Positions 35,655 to 44,098 of a stretch of 64,000 nucleotides of DNA are shown here, in pieces. Source of the stretch: Peribacillus simplex. GTDB taxonomy: Bacteria > Bacillota > Bacilli > Bacillales > DSM-1321. The notes below the pieces were generated by a model, which made no database searches, was not told the DNA's origin, and was given only the letters and a program-made list of their open reading frames with translations. The translations under genes and the position numbers were made by a program. Every line of letters starts with the position of its first letter. Position 1 is the first letter of the stretch. The stretch lies in NCBI RefSeq assembly GCF_030123325.1, contig NZ_CP126106.1:4802001-4866000 (forward strand), in the 5' to 3' direction.

Positions 35655-36332
35655 TTATTTCCTCCATTGCTTTTGTTCATTTAATTTTTCTAAAACTGAT
35701 TTCAATTCAGCTAAGCTGTTAATGATGATATCTGCTTGCGCAAGCTCATTTTCTTGAGCAAAATCAAAATTACACCCTATGGCTACTAAACTATTATCTT
35801 TTGCTGCTTTAATATCCGATAAGCGATCACCTATTACAGCACCTTTTTCAACATTATATTTGTTCACTATTGTATGTACTAAATCTGACTTATTTTGAGA
35901 TTGTATTTGTTGTATACTAAATGTTTCCGTAACCCAATTATCTAATTGATAATACTTTACGATTGCATTTAAATATTCTATTTGCCCATTGCTTGCTATG
36001 TATATTGCACAATCATTATCTTTTAACTGGCCGAAAACTTCCTTTACATACGGATATAAAGCACCATTACCTACATTAATATTAGTAATCAATTTCTCGT
36101 GGAATAATTCATTTGCTTGTTTTCTGATTTCGCTCGAATGTTCAGGTAATAAGGTTTCCCATACAACTGGTAAAGGTACTCCCATAATTTTTCGATATTT
36201 TTCTATAGGCGTTTTTTGCTCCCACAAACTCAAATTTCTCAAATGATCAAATGTTTCTTGAAGGGATATTTCTAAAATTTTATCTGTTTGAAATAATGTA
36301 CCATCCATATCAAAAATCAATGATTGTGACAT
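35655..36332 (-). CDS. HAD-family hydrolase (phosphoglycolate phosphatase-like)
   Basis: A 225-residue haloacid dehalogenase phosphatase. Motif I is LIFDMDGTLFQTD (nucleophile Asp and the DxD), motif II IYIASNG, motif III a lysine near KSDLV, and motif IV GAVIGDRLSDIKAA. An alpha-helical cap lies between motif I and II, placing it with PGP/Gph-like enzymes. The ATG at 36332 has AAGGGGG at the right distance; an ATG 18 bases upstream lies before that site. Single gene between two HTR copies. Substrate unknown. Confidence 0.88.
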   Translation of the reverse strand: MSQSLIFDMDGTLFQTDKILEISLQETFDHLRNLSLWEQKTPIEKYRKIMGVPLPVVWETLLPEHSSEIRKQANELFHEKLITNINVGNGALYPYVKEVFGQLKDNDCAIYIASNGQIEYLNAIVKYYQLDNWVTETFSIQQIQSQNKSDLVHTIVNKYNVEKGAVIGDRLSDIKAAKDNSLVAIGCNFDFAQENELAQADIIINSLAELKSVLEKLNEQKQWRK

Positions 36333-36407
36333 TTTCTTCCCCCTTTGCAAAAATGAAATTTAAGCAAGAACATATTAAAATTTAACTTGCAACATTCTGT
36401 TTTCCAC

Positions 36408-36470
36408 ACAATAACCTGCTCTGTTGAATGAGCTGCCAAGGCAACTCATTATTGAAAAAGTAACCTTTAG
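36408..36470 (-). repeat. HTR, shortened copy
   Basis: aataacctgctctgttgaat followed by the hairpin GAGTTGCC-TTG-GCAGCTC on the minus strand, just after the CPCC gene stop. The usual T tract is missing. Confidence 0.6.
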
Positions 36471-36485
36471 CTTTAATAATTTTCT

Positions 36486-36752
36486 CTAAATAAACGGTTT
36501 CCAATTAGGGTCTTTTATATCTTTCTTATTTGGCTTCCTTACAAAAGCAATACATCCTTCTTCACATGCCCCAAACTTAACAAAGTTTTTTTGTGCTTGC
36601 CATAATGAAACTTCATTTGCCCCGCCTTCATAATCAGGGTCTCGAAATTGAACACCGTCATCTTCCCAAAAGCATATTTTGCAAATTGTATATGTATCGG
36701 TCGGTTCTTCATCTAATGTTTTATATCCACAGCAAGGACAAGTATATTTCAT
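36486..36752 (-). CDS. Cysteine-rich CPCC family protein
   Basis: An 88-residue CPCC protein. The N-terminal YTCPCCGYKTLDE and CKICFWEDD give paired CxxC zinc ligands, and DPDYEGGANEVSLWQAQKNF is the family signature. Function is unknown, although such proteins are frequent in polymorphic-toxin immunity islands and may bind zinc. GAGGTG precedes the ATG. It stands alone between HTR copies. Confidence 0.88.
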   Translation of the reverse strand: MKYTCPCCGYKTLDEEPTDTYTICKICFWEDDGVQFRDPDYEGGANEVSLWQAQKNFVKFGACEEGCIAFVRKPNKKDIKDPNWKPFI

Positions 36753-36801
36753 ACAATCACCTCGAAGTTGTTTGTTATTCTTTTTTATGGTTAAACATCA
36801 T

Positions 36802-36885
36802 TCTTCAACTAAACTGCCCCTTTAGTTCCCTAAAAAAAGGTTGCCGCAGCAACCCTTTGTTAAACTATCGACCTTTCAGTTGAAA
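36802..36885 (-). repeat. HTR, full copy with clear terminal inverted repeats
   Basis: Ends TTCAACTAAACTGCCCC and CGACCTTTCAGTTGAA are inverted repeats of each other over the outer 10-12 bases. The inner hairpin is GGTTGCTGCGGCAACC with T tract on the minus strand. It lies between bcrC (start side reads away) and the CPCC gene. Confidence 0.8.
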
Positions 36886-36939
36886 AATGGTTAATGTTTA
36901 ATAATTCTTCCATTTCAAGTAGTATAGTAAGACATTTTT

Positions 36940-37548
36940 TTAAAAGTCCTTTGACTTACCTTTCTTTTGTTTGGATAGGGCAGATAGAATGGATTGTTCG
37001 CCTTGATTCCCCAAAAATTTCTTGGTCAAACTTAACTTAAGAACCATTTTGTAAACGATCGTGGCTGAAACGATACTGATGATGGCTCCGACAAGAACAT
37101 CTGCTGGATAATGGACACCTACCCAAATTCGCGAAATACCTACAGTGACAGCCAAAATTACCCATAAAATCCCCCACCCCCTTTTGAACAACCAGAAGGT
37201 TATACAAAAGGAAAAGAATATGATCGTATGGTCGCTTGGAAAGGAATTATTGACTGCTTTTTCAACTAACCTATTAACGTTGGGCAACTCAGCAAATGGT
37301 TGATTATTCGAGTGGAATTGCCCCGCTATTTTTGCCAATAGTTCCGAGATAGCTAATGTAATAAATGCACAGATTACCATGATTCTATTTTTATTTCTTC
37401 GAGAAAACAAAAACAGCAGGATTGCCAATACTAAGAAAAAAATCATGTATTCCGCGATGAATACAAATAAAGGATTTAAATCCGTGTATTGTTTACCTAG
37501 ATTATTAATCATTCTAAACAATTTACTATTCATTTCGGACAAAGCCAT
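36940..37548 (-). CDS. bcrC: Undecaprenyl-diphosphatase (BcrC type, PAP2)
   Basis: A 202-residue membrane phosphatase of the PAP2 superfamily that recycles undecaprenyl diphosphate for cell-wall synthesis and can confer bacitracin tolerance. Motifs: the first KX6RP-type region is modified, but NNSFPSDHT (motif 2) and SRIWVGVHYPADVLVGA (motif 3) are intact. The N-terminus MNSKLFRMINNLGKQYTDLN matches BcrC, and five membrane segments are visible. GGAGG precedes the ATG at 37548. Basic C-terminal tail KQKKGKSKDF. Monocistronic by context. Confidence 0.87.
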   Translation of the reverse strand: MALSEMNSKLFRMINNLGKQYTDLNPLFVFIAEYMIFFLVLAILLFLFSRRNKNRIMVICAFITLAISELLAKIAGQFHSNNQPFAELPNVNRLVEKAVNNSFPSDHTIIFFSFCITFWLFKRGWGILWVILAVTVGISRIWVGVHYPADVLVGAIISIVSATIVYKMVLKLSLTKKFLGNQGEQSILSALSKQKKGKSKDF

Positions 37549-37754
37549 TGAAAAATTCCTCCTGATTGTATGATCACTTTATCTTTATTAAGTTCCATTA
37601 TGTAATTAAGATGAACTTCAATTAAACCTATATTTTACATCTTTCAGACAGAAAGTCCATCATCAACTTATTTTTCGAGTGGGAGTTTTAATCCTCCATT
37701 TATATTTAACTATCTCACTAACACCTTAAAACCTTATTTTGATAGCAATATTTC
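37549..37754. other. Intergenic upstream of bcrC
   Basis: Promoter region of bcrC; otherwise nothing is recognised before the MEDS remnant. Confidence 0.4.
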
Positions 37755-37968
37755 TTTAGGAATATGGGCTCATGTCGAGTGGAGCGAACAGAAGGGTATC
37801 TGTATTTGAAAATGAAGCAGACGGATTGGCAAGGAAAATGGATTGTTATTAATTTGTGCCTATGATGCAGCAAGAGTCCCTGACCCGCTCAATACTGCTT
37901 TAATGAAATGTCATGAATTTATAATGACGGAAGTTGACAACTTTCCTTCTGATATTTCAGGAGCTATA
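37755..37968 (+). pseudogene. MEDS-domain (DcmR-type sensory) protein remnant
   Basis: Plus-strand pieces in shifted frames: IWAHVEWSEQKGIC, then FENEADGLARK, then LICAYDAARVPDPLNTALMK and CHEFIMTE. The order and motifs (W-x-H-V-E-W, C-A-Y-D, L-M-x-x-H-E-F-I-M-T) are those of the C-terminal half of MEDS-domain proteins. At least two frameshifts and no start show a dead gene. Confidence 0.65.
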
Positions 37969-37984
37969 TAGCTCCTTTTTGTTT

Positions 37985-38046
37985 TGTTAAAAAAGCTGCC
38001 AATTGGCAACCTATTAAACAGCTAACGCACTTATTAGTTGAAGAAG
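37985..38046 (-). repeat. HTR, copy lacking the left end
   Basis: Hairpin TTGCC-AATT-GGCAG with T tract on the minus strand and right end gctaacgcacttattagttg. It ends seven bases before the next stop codon. Confidence 0.7.
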
Positions 38047-38052
38047 CAAATT

Positions 38053-38463
38053 TCATTTTTCAAATCTAACTAATGTTTTTTCGGGTATTTCAATCTGCTG
38101 AATATCAAAATTATTCATTTGGAGGGATATCCCCCCCTCACGCTTTTCAGTTTCTTCTCCTACCCAACAACTGTATAGTTCAAAAAAATCTCCTTTTCCA
38201 AGGTAACTGTCCATAATTTCACATAGTTCTATTAGCTTTTTTTTCGATTCGGCACAGATATCCGGAGTCGTATATTCAGAAATCACAATGCCCCAGTGGC
38301 TTGATACTTCATAAGCATAAGATGTAGTAAACTGATATTTCTTTACATTGAACAGGTCATTTTCCCCCGCAAAACAACTGCCAATATAAAAAAAATCCTC
38401 TTTATATTCTTCATCATTACTCGGTATTTCTATATTACAGCCAATGTAGGAGGCCAAACTCAT
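38053..38463 (-). CDS. Hypothetical protein, 136 residues
   Basis: Not recognised. A soluble, acidic protein (SNDEEYKEDFFYIGSCFAGE, SSHWGIVISEYTTPD, FELYSCWVGEETEKREGG) with no signal peptide or membrane segment. AAGGAGTG is well placed before the ATG and an HTR terminator follows directly, so it is a real gene. The size and its place among small solitary genes would suit an immunity-type or stress protein, but nothing in the sequence proves this. Confidence 0.7.
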   Translation of the reverse strand: MSLASYIGCNIEIPSNDEEYKEDFFYIGSCFAGENDLFNVKKYQFTTSYAYEVSSHWGIVISEYTTPDICAESKKKLIELCEIMDSYLGKGDFFELYSCWVGEETEKREGGISLQMNNFDIQQIEIPEKTLVRFEK

Positions 38464-38486
38464 TTCGACTCACTCCTTGTTATTCC

Positions 38487-38513
38487 TTCTTCAACCATTC
38501 TGCCCCGTTAGTT
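38487..38513 (-). repeat. HTR left end only
   Basis: cttcttcaaccattctgccc followed by cgttagt abuts the DUF6157 stop; the hairpin and right half are absent. Confidence 0.6.
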
Positions 38514-38514
38514 T

Positions 38515-38916
38515 TTATTTTCTTTTGGAACGCATACCTTTGAGTTTTGTAATGTCGACTTGATTCAGCAATTGGTTATACATTTCACTCTTAGCATCAT
38601 ATATGGCGATTTTACCATGATTATTATAATGAATTCCCCAACCATAATTTTTTACTAACGGAGAAGTTCTGAAGCAAGCCTTGGATTTTGAAAAGAACTG
38701 TTCTCGAAGTTCAGCTGCATTTTCCTCTTCTATTTGATTCCTGATTAAGTATGTTTTGAATTGCACGTCGTCTTGTGTAAATTTATATGGGTTATTATTA
38801 ATTAAATCATGCTCAATATAAGCAATTGTGGGTTTATCATTTTTGATGACAGGTACCTTTGCTGAAGTAACTTTTGAATCCTCTGAAATGGTAATAAGTG
38901 TGTTCTTATAACTCAT
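38515..38916 (-). CDS. DUF6157 family protein
   Basis: A 133-residue protein matching DUF6157 by its motifs: MSYKNTLITISEDSKV, KPTIAYIEHDLINNNPYKFT, REQFFSKSKACFRTSPLVK and NYGWGIHYNNHGKIAIY. Function unknown; cytoplasmic by composition. AAGGAGG is spaced 6 bases before the ATG. The C-terminus is basic (KGMRSKRK). It lies 51 bases upstream of the unrelated hypothetical gene in the same direction. Confidence 0.82.
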   Translation of the reverse strand: MSYKNTLITISEDSKVTSAKVPVIKNDKPTIAYIEHDLINNNPYKFTQDDVQFKTYLIRNQIEEENAAELREQFFSKSKACFRTSPLVKNYGWGIHYNNHGKIAIYDAKSEMYNQLLNQVDITKLKGMRSKRK

Positions 38917-38999
38917 ATGACAGCCTCCTTATTCAGCAGCGTGATCATTTACGCACCATATTATACCATTATTTTCTTCAGGTATCCCGATCCGTGAGT

Positions 39000-39055
39000 T
39001 ACAAAAGAAAAAGGCTGCCGAAGCAACCCCCTAATTGAAATAAAGCAACCAGATA
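39000..39055 (-). repeat. HTR, partial copy
   Basis: Hairpin GGTTGCTTCGGCAGCC with T tract on the minus strand, and right end taattgaaataaagcaacc. It terminates the MOSC gene (stop at 39100). Confidence 0.65.
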
Positions 39056-39099
39056 AGTTTGATTTGTTTTACTGAAAAGAAACCAGTTCTTTTGAAACC

Positions 39100-39669
39100 T
39101 CATACCCTTTCAAGAGGTGTATGAGGCAAAGGAGGTAATTGAATTCTAACCACGTCCCCGGGGTGAACCTCCCCACTTTCCAAAACTATGCTCATTATTC
39201 CTGATTTACGTATCAAGTTCCCATCCTTATCCCGGTCTAAAACAGCGTTCATCAGTCCTGATTTAAATTGATCGATTTGGGCACATGGATTTCGTAAGCC
39301 TGTTACTTTAATAACCGCTGTTTCCCCAATATACAGTAACGAATCCCTCGGTAATCCAAGCAGATCGATACCTTTTGTGGTGATATTTTCACCCATTTGT
39401 CCAGCTGTAACATGAAACCTATCTTTCAATTCATCCAATAATTCTGAGTGGATTAGGTGAACTTGCCGCAAGTTAGGTTGATTTGGGTTTTCCGCCACAC
39501 GTGAACGATGCTTAACGGTTTTACCTAAATGGGCATCTCCTTCAACGCCCAAACCTTTCAACAGTTTTATACTAGTGCAATTTTCCTTACTGAATGTGTG
39601 TTTATCACTTTTACTTACAGCTATTACTACTCCACTGGCCGAGCCGATTTTTTCGTCATTCATTTTCAT
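39100..39669 (-). CDS. MOSC domain protein
   Basis: A 189-residue MOSC (molybdenum cofactor sulfurase C-terminal) protein. Signatures are KGLGVEGDAHLGKTVKHRSR, NLRQVHLIHSELLDEL, AGQMGENITTKGIDLLGLP and the conserved cysteine in VTGLRNPCAQIDQF. MOSC proteins bind or transfer sulfur or molybdopterin; related small ones (YiiM-like) reduce N-hydroxylated compounds. GGGGGG lies just before the ATG at 39669; another ATG six bases downstream is possible. Confidence 0.9.
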   Translation of the reverse strand: MKMNDEKIGSASGVVIAVSKSDKHTFSKENCTSIKLLKGLGVEGDAHLGKTVKHRSRVAENPNQPNLRQVHLIHSELLDELKDRFHVTAGQMGENITTKGIDLLGLPRDSLLYIGETAVIKVTGLRNPCAQIDQFKSGLMNAVLDRDKDGNLIRKSGIMSIVLESGEVHPGDVVRIQLPPLPHTPLERV

Positions 39670-39704
39670 TCATCTCCCCCTATTACTTATATTTGATATA
39701 TTTG

Positions 39705-39765
39705 TTCATATATCCTGCCCAGTTAATCCCATAAGAAAAAGGCGGCCTTAAAGTTTAAGGACATT
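39705..39765 (-). repeat. HTR, partial copy
   Basis: Left end atatcctgcccagttaatcc, then cataagaaaaaggcggcc with a degraded hairpin. It lies upstream of the MOSC gene. Confidence 0.6.
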
Positions 39766-39933
39766 CCTCACAAACTCTTTTCCAACTTAGTAACGATTAC
39801 GAAGCATTCATTAGAAATATAAATAAAATTGCCTAATAGAAGGACGGATACGATAAAGGCAGGTAATTTAGTAAATTTGTACAAGCATGTTTTTTAAAAT
39901 CTCATATATATAGTAGAAAAAGGAGTGATATAT

Positions 39934-40386
39934 ATGAAATCTTGTCAAAATATATTATGCCGTCATAACCCATTCTGTGTTCATGATCGATTCAGCGGTG
40001 ATAAATCATCCCGCTGTCATAAATCATCTTGCTGTGATAAATCATCTTGCTGTGATAAATCATCTTGCTGTGATAAATCTTCCTGCTGTCATAAAGGAAA
40101 GGATAAGAGTCATAAAACAACATTTGCGCCAATCGGACAAGCGTGTCAGACTCGACGAGAAATAAGTGAGTTTTTAAGGACTTCTATCATAGGTTCAGTC
40201 ATTGGATTTACTACAACCGCTGAACCATTTACGCCTATATTTGTAGAGTTACGAAGTTTTGATCCTGTTACGGGACTAGTGACAGTTAATGACAGGGCAA
40301 TGGGTAATTTCACTATTAGCCTTTCATCTATTTGTTCCGTTAAAACGGTTTGTTCCGTTACAACGCAACGGATGTTTAATGTTTAA
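39934..40386 (+). CDS. Cysteine-rich protein with KSSCC hexapeptide repeats
   Basis: Not assigned to a known family with certainty. The 150-residue product has a Cys/His-rich head (CQNILCRHNPFCVHDRF), five hexapeptides of the form [D/H]KSS[C/R]C (about 26-55), and a neutral C-terminal domain of 90 residues (SIIGSVIGFTTTAEPFTPIF, LVTVNDRAMGNFTISLSSIC). The last part resembles strand-rich domains of spore coat/exosporium proteins, and the cysteines suggest disulfide cross-linking on the spore surface; both are inference. Start is the ATG at 39934, 8 bases after AGGAG. It is the only plus-strand gene between 27 and 47 kb and is followed by a MITE. Confidence 0.75.
   Translation: MKSCQNILCRHNPFCVHDRFSGDKSSRCHKSSCCDKSSCCDKSSCCDKSSCCHKGKDKSHKTTFAPIGQACQTRREISEFLRTSIIGSVIGFTTTAEPFTPIFVELRSFDPVTGLVTVNDRAMGNFTISLSSICSVKTVCSVTTQRMFNV
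40001..40091 (+). repeat. 18-bp tandem repeat within the Cys-rich gene
   Basis: The unit gataaatcatcttgctgt is repeated about five times with few changes (one unit has cccgctgtc). Variation in copy number between strains is expected. Confidence 0.85.
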
Positions 40387-40418
40387 AAAGACTTAATAGA
40401 GAATTAGTAAAAAAATAA

Positions 40419-40637
40419 GGCTGTTTTCGCATACTTTGTTGCGATTTACCAAGTAAAGCGGTGTGGTTGATTTCCCCTCCAGATGCTCGCTTTCCGCGGG
40501 GCGGGCGGTGAGCCTCCTCGGCGTGAACGCCTGTGGGGTCTCACCTGTCCCGCTGCTCCCGCAGGAGTCTCGCACTTGCGCTCCAATCAACCTTAAATCG
40601 TTTCGTTTTAAAAACAACAATCTTTACGAAAAGAGCC
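40419..40637 (+). mobile_element. GGCT-MITE, copy B
   Basis: 219 bp with ends GGCTGTTTTCG and CGAAAAGAGCC, flanked by AAAAATAA at 40411-40418 and 40638-40645. It is nearly identical to copy A. It sits 32 bases after the Cys-rich gene, between it and a small CTCCC/GGGAG hairpin. Confidence 0.9.
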
Positions 40638-40735
40638 AAAAATAAAAAACTCCCTAAGGGAGATGGGGGTCAGGAAGTTCTAAATTTCTACACATCTTGA
40701 GATCCTTTCATTCTCTCCTCCATTCCATGTGGGGT

Positions 40736-40770
40736 AAAAAAGACAATTAATTTAATTAATTGTCTTTTTG
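40736..40770. terminator. Bidirectional terminator
   Basis: AAAAAGACAATTAA and TTAATTGTCTTTTT form a perfect hairpin between the plus-strand Cys-rich gene and the minus-strand VanW gene. The remaining 190 bases to 40962 hold nothing recognised. Confidence 0.75.
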
Positions 40771-40962
40771 CTGTTGGTACTGTCATAAATGCATCGCCCC
40801 CTTCTATATCGTGTGTTGAAGGCTTTGGCACTAAATTTCTTGTGTAATCGGGGTTAATAGTAGTACGCCACTTTTCCTTCAGACCATCAATATTGTATTA
40901 ATGGCAGTGTCTATCTTTAGATAATATTGTCTAGAAAGAGCGTGCTTGCGTTTACCCATTAA

Positions 40963-41868
40963 TCACACCGAAATTTCTTTTGATATGTGTTTTGAAGCGT
41001 TGGGAACTTTTCTGGTCTCATAATTAATCATATCCGAAGAATAAACCGCGATGCTCACAATTCCTCCATATGTTGCAGCTCGGATTAGGATAGGTTGGTT
41101 GTACTTGTTTTTAAAGCTAAAATCAGGACCATCCCAGCTTACTGTAGCATCCCGACCGGATGGAACATAAGGAACGTTCCTAGAATGGGAATAGCGTTGA
41201 ACAGTTTGCAATCCTGCATTGTCGATAGCGTTAAACAGGGTGGATGACACCTGACAGATCCCTCCACCGATTCCTTCAGAAAACTCTCCTTCGACTATGA
41301 CCCGAGCGGGCATATATCCTTTGTCTCCCGTCCTCCTGCCAACGGCTTGGTTAAAAGAAAACGTCTCTCCTGGAAATACGACATAATTATTAATGGCTTT
41401 TGTAGCAAGCAAGATATTATTAGAACGATTTTTATTTTTCTCATTAAAATAGGTTCTATATTCACCTATTTTTTTCACACGAATCTGAGCAAGCAATTCG
41501 ATGTCAACTTTTGGATAAACGGCAAGCAAAGGCACTTCCACTTTGTATGCTTTACTACTATACAAATAGGAATAAAATTGCTCATTAAACGCCTGATGGT
41601 AAAGCTTATAACCTAACCGCCCAGGTAGAATATTACCATATTTATCGATGGTGGCATTTACAGGTTTTTGGTACACTTGGCGGTCTAATTTTTCGATAAA
41701 CCGATTGTATTTATCCAAGTCCATCATAGGAACATTTAGTGAGGGCATAGTAACATCAGCACGGTTGACAGTGGCAATGGTTTGCCCATGTTGAGTTACC
41801 GATAAGCTTTCAGGGATATTCACTTGTTGAACGAATAGTAAAATTCCGGCAATCCATGTTAATCTCAT
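40963..41868 (-). CDS. VanW-family secreted protein
   Basis: A 301-residue protein with an N-terminal hydrophobic segment (RLTWIAGILLFVQQV) that acts as signal or anchor, a middle region like the YoaR/peptidoglycan-binding domain, and a VanW domain (FPGETFSFNQAVGRRTGDKG, EGEFSEGIGGGICQVSSTLF, RYSHSRNVPYVPSGRDATV). VanW function is unresolved, although it lies in some vancomycin-resistance clusters. The ATG at 41868 is 7 bases after GGGGGAG. It follows another secreted protein gene by 66 bases, probably in one operon. Confidence 0.88.
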   Translation of the reverse strand: MRLTWIAGILLFVQQVNIPESLSVTQHGQTIATVNRADVTMPSLNVPMMDLDKYNRFIEKLDRQVYQKPVNATIDKYGNILPGRLGYKLYHQAFNEQFYSYLYSSKAYKVEVPLLAVYPKVDIELLAQIRVKKIGEYRTYFNEKNKNRSNNILLATKAINNYVVFPGETFSFNQAVGRRTGDKGYMPARVIVEGEFSEGIGGGICQVSSTLFNAIDNAGLQTVQRYSHSRNVPYVPSGRDATVSWDGPDFSFKNKYNQPILIRAATYGGIVSIAVYSSDMINYETRKVPNASKHISKEISV

Positions 41869-41934
41869 TTGAATGCTCCCCCACACTAATATAGTTAGGA
41901 TTCATCATTTCATGTTTCCCTTACTTCACAAATC

Positions 41935-42789
41935 TTATTTTAAATCTTCACGGAGCGAATCTTGATCAATAAACCAACGATCAGTCAAACTTTCCCTTCG
42001 GATCATAAAATGCATAACCTTTTTTTCTTTGCCTTCTCTCTTCTTATAAAAAGCTACTTGAACGGGTACATCCACGAGAAATAGCCCATTTAGTTGTTCC
42101 GGCGGTTGTCTTAAAGGGTCAACAACTCCAAAATATGTAATATCGTTAACAAGCTTATTGACACGATCGGGATGTTCCGGATTTGATAAGGTCATCGCTA
42201 ATAATTTCTGATTTCCTTGATTAACGGCAATGGTAAAAATGCGTATAAGTTCATAGGGACTCACCGTTTGTAAATAATCATCAAGCTTGCCAGCCGCTTT
42301 CAATACCATTAATTTATGAGAAAGATCCTCGTTTTTCAAACGATGCGTAATGCTTCCAGAGAAATGAACACAGAAATGACCTGCAAAACCATTTTGAAGA
42401 GCACCGGCACCATGTGGCATTCCGTGCATGGATGCAGCAACCATTTGATTATTGATCAATACAATAATGGCCCTTCTATTCCAGCTCCATTTATTATTAT
42501 AAATTTTCTTCATGATTTGAGTATCTTCTTTGGTTAGCGGCTGTACATCGGCATGATGGCTGCCTGCTCTTCGCTGTACCTTAAATGATAAGCCCGTTTC
42601 AATATCAATAATCGTGAAAATAGTTTTATTAGGGATAATGTTGTTCACAATCTCCCAAGGTAACATCTCAATTTTAAAGCTTATTGGTCCTTCTTCATCT
42701 TCCCATTCCGCTGCATGGACCGGGTGATCGGCCATTAAGGCAAGTATAAAAATAGCGATAATCACTTGATAAAGTTTATTGTTTTTCAT
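41935..42789 (-). CDS. Secreted protein of unknown function
   Basis: A 284-residue protein with a clear signal peptide (MKNNKLYQVIIAIFILALMA, cleavage probably after VHA). The core contains FKVQRRAGSHHADVQPLTKE, KWSWNRRAIIVLINNQMVAA and a His-rich SMHGMPHGAGALQNGFAGHF with CVHFSGSITH. I have seen this core at the C-terminus of Firmicutes peptidoglycan-associated proteins, but it has no function I can name. His, Asp and Cys residues in conserved-looking positions suggest a metal enzyme or peptidase-like fold, which is speculative. It is upstream of the VanW gene. Confidence 0.75.
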   Translation of the reverse strand: MKNNKLYQVIIAIFILALMADHPVHAAEWEDEEGPISFKIEMLPWEIVNNIIPNKTIFTIIDIETGLSFKVQRRAGSHHADVQPLTKEDTQIMKKIYNNKWSWNRRAIIVLINNQMVAASMHGMPHGAGALQNGFAGHFCVHFSGSITHRLKNEDLSHKLMVLKAAGKLDDYLQTVSPYELIRIFTIAVNQGNQKLLAMTLSNPEHPDRVNKLVNDITYFGVVDPLRQPPEQLNGLFLVDVPVQVAFYKKREGKEKKVMHFMIRRESLTDRWFIDQDSLREDLK

Positions 42790-42979
42790 TTGGTTTCTCC
42801 CGCATTTTTTACTTATTATTTCAGAACTTTATCAGTTGAATACCTTCGAATATTTGGAAATTAAACTCTTCCTTGTTCATTTATTTTCTAAACACAAGGT
42901 TTTGGGGAATCAGCTATAAAAGCTTAAAATGGCTCAGTCATATTAGTGGTGAGGGTCCAATCCGTTTATAAAAAAAAAT
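42790..42979. other. Promoter region of the secreted-protein operon
   Basis: About 190 bases with no gene; the ribosome site of the secreted protein (GGGAGAAACC) is at its left edge. Confidence 0.4.
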
Positions 42980-43006
42980 AAAACCCCTTGGCGGCCAAGG
43001 GGTTTT
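42980..43006 (-). terminator. Strong intrinsic terminator
   Basis: AAACCCCTTGG and CCAAGGGGTTT pair around CGG, with a long T tract on the minus strand. It would serve the nitrilase gene, although a MITE now lies between gene and terminator. Confidence 0.85.
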
Positions 43007-43057
43007 CTCCGTTTATGCATTGAACAAAGTTTCATTTTCATGTTCCTTTTAATGAAA

Positions 43058-43277
43058 GGCTCTTTTCGTAAAGATTGTTGTTTTTAAAACGAAACGATTT
43101 AAGGTTGATTGGAGCGCAAGTGCGAGACTCCTGCGGGAGCAGCGGGACAGGTGAGACCCCACAGGCGTTTACGCCGAGAAGGCTCACCGCCCGTCCCGCG
43201 GAAAGCGAGCATCTGGAGGGGAAATCAACCACACCGCGACTACTTGGTAAATTGCAACAAAGTATGCGAAAACAGCC
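43058..43277 (-). mobile_element. GGCT-MITE, copy C (inverted)
   Basis: 220 bp in the opposite orientation to copies A and B, with ends GGCTCTTTTCG and CGAAAACAGCC, flanked by TAATGAAA at 43050-43057 and 43278-43285. Inserted between the nitrilase gene and its terminator. Confidence 0.9.
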
Positions 43278-43339
43278 TAATGAAATAACGCACCTTTAAT
43301 TGAACACGAGTGCAGTGTATGTAGTAAATTGAGTTCACA

Positions 43340-44098
43340 TTATATGTATTCGATGTCGAAATGAGGGGATATTAATTCCATGCTTTGTAAATCCCATTCA
43401 AAGGTAAGTATCGCTGATTGTTTTGATTTATGTGTTAGGAGGGGTACACCATTTTTTATAATCATGCTTTCTGCATCCCAAAAACGGACAGTTTCGTCTT
43501 CGCCAGTACGATTACAGACAATTACAGGCAGTCCTGTTTCCAATGACCTTTGTTCCCATTCTCCCTCTGGACCATGTAATCCGGGACCCCAGGAAGACGG
43601 TGCAATTAATATTTTTGCCCCTTTTTCAAATAAGCTGTTAGCAATATCTTTGGTATATGCGTCAGCACATATCATAATACCGACCTCAACATTGTCTGTT
43701 TTTATTGGCTCTATCACATCCCCCGAAGCTGACCAATCATCAATAACACTGATTTTCCTCTGTTTACCTAATAAATGACCTTTTTTATCCATGACAAACA
43801 CAGAATTATACAACTCTCCGTTACTGCCTTTTTCAGGGCAGCCCAAAAATACAGTGCCATTCAAATTCTTTAGTTTACGGCTCAAATTACTCATCCAAGC
43901 ATCAGGTTGCCTGTTAATCCATCCAGTCCCAATCTTATGATTGAATTGAAGTCCGCTGACACATAGTTCGGGTGTTATAATCCATTCGGCATTATTATTT
44001 GATGCTATATGAATGGCTTGTTCCATTAGTTTTTGGTTATACTCCACATCACCAGCGATAGGCAATAGGTGTAATAAAGCTATTTTTATTTTTCCCAT
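43340..44098 (-). CDS. Nitrilase-superfamily carbon-nitrogen hydrolase
   Basis: A 252-residue C-N hydrolase. The catalytic triad can be read: Glu in WIITPELCVSG (about 44), Lys in LLGKQRKISVID (about 114) and Cys in VGIMICADAYTKD (about 144). The family cleaves amides or nitriles, commonly omega-amides and N-carbamoyl compounds. GGGAG is placed before the ATG. It neighbours the urate-degradation locus but faces it only as a tandem minus-strand gene 590 bases downstream, so a ureide or amide substrate is possible but unproven. Confidence 0.88.
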   Translation of the reverse strand: MGKIKIALLHLLPIAGDVEYNQKLMEQAIHIASNNNAEWIITPELCVSGLQFNHKIGTGWINRQPDAWMSNLSRKLKNLNGTVFLGCPEKGSNGELYNSVFVMDKKGHLLGKQRKISVIDDWSASGDVIEPIKTDNVEVGIMICADAYTKDIANSLFEKGAKILIAPSSWGPGLHGPEGEWEQRSLETGLPVIVCNRTGEDETVRFWDAESMIIKNGVPLLTHKSKQSAILTFEWDLQSMELISPHFDIEYI

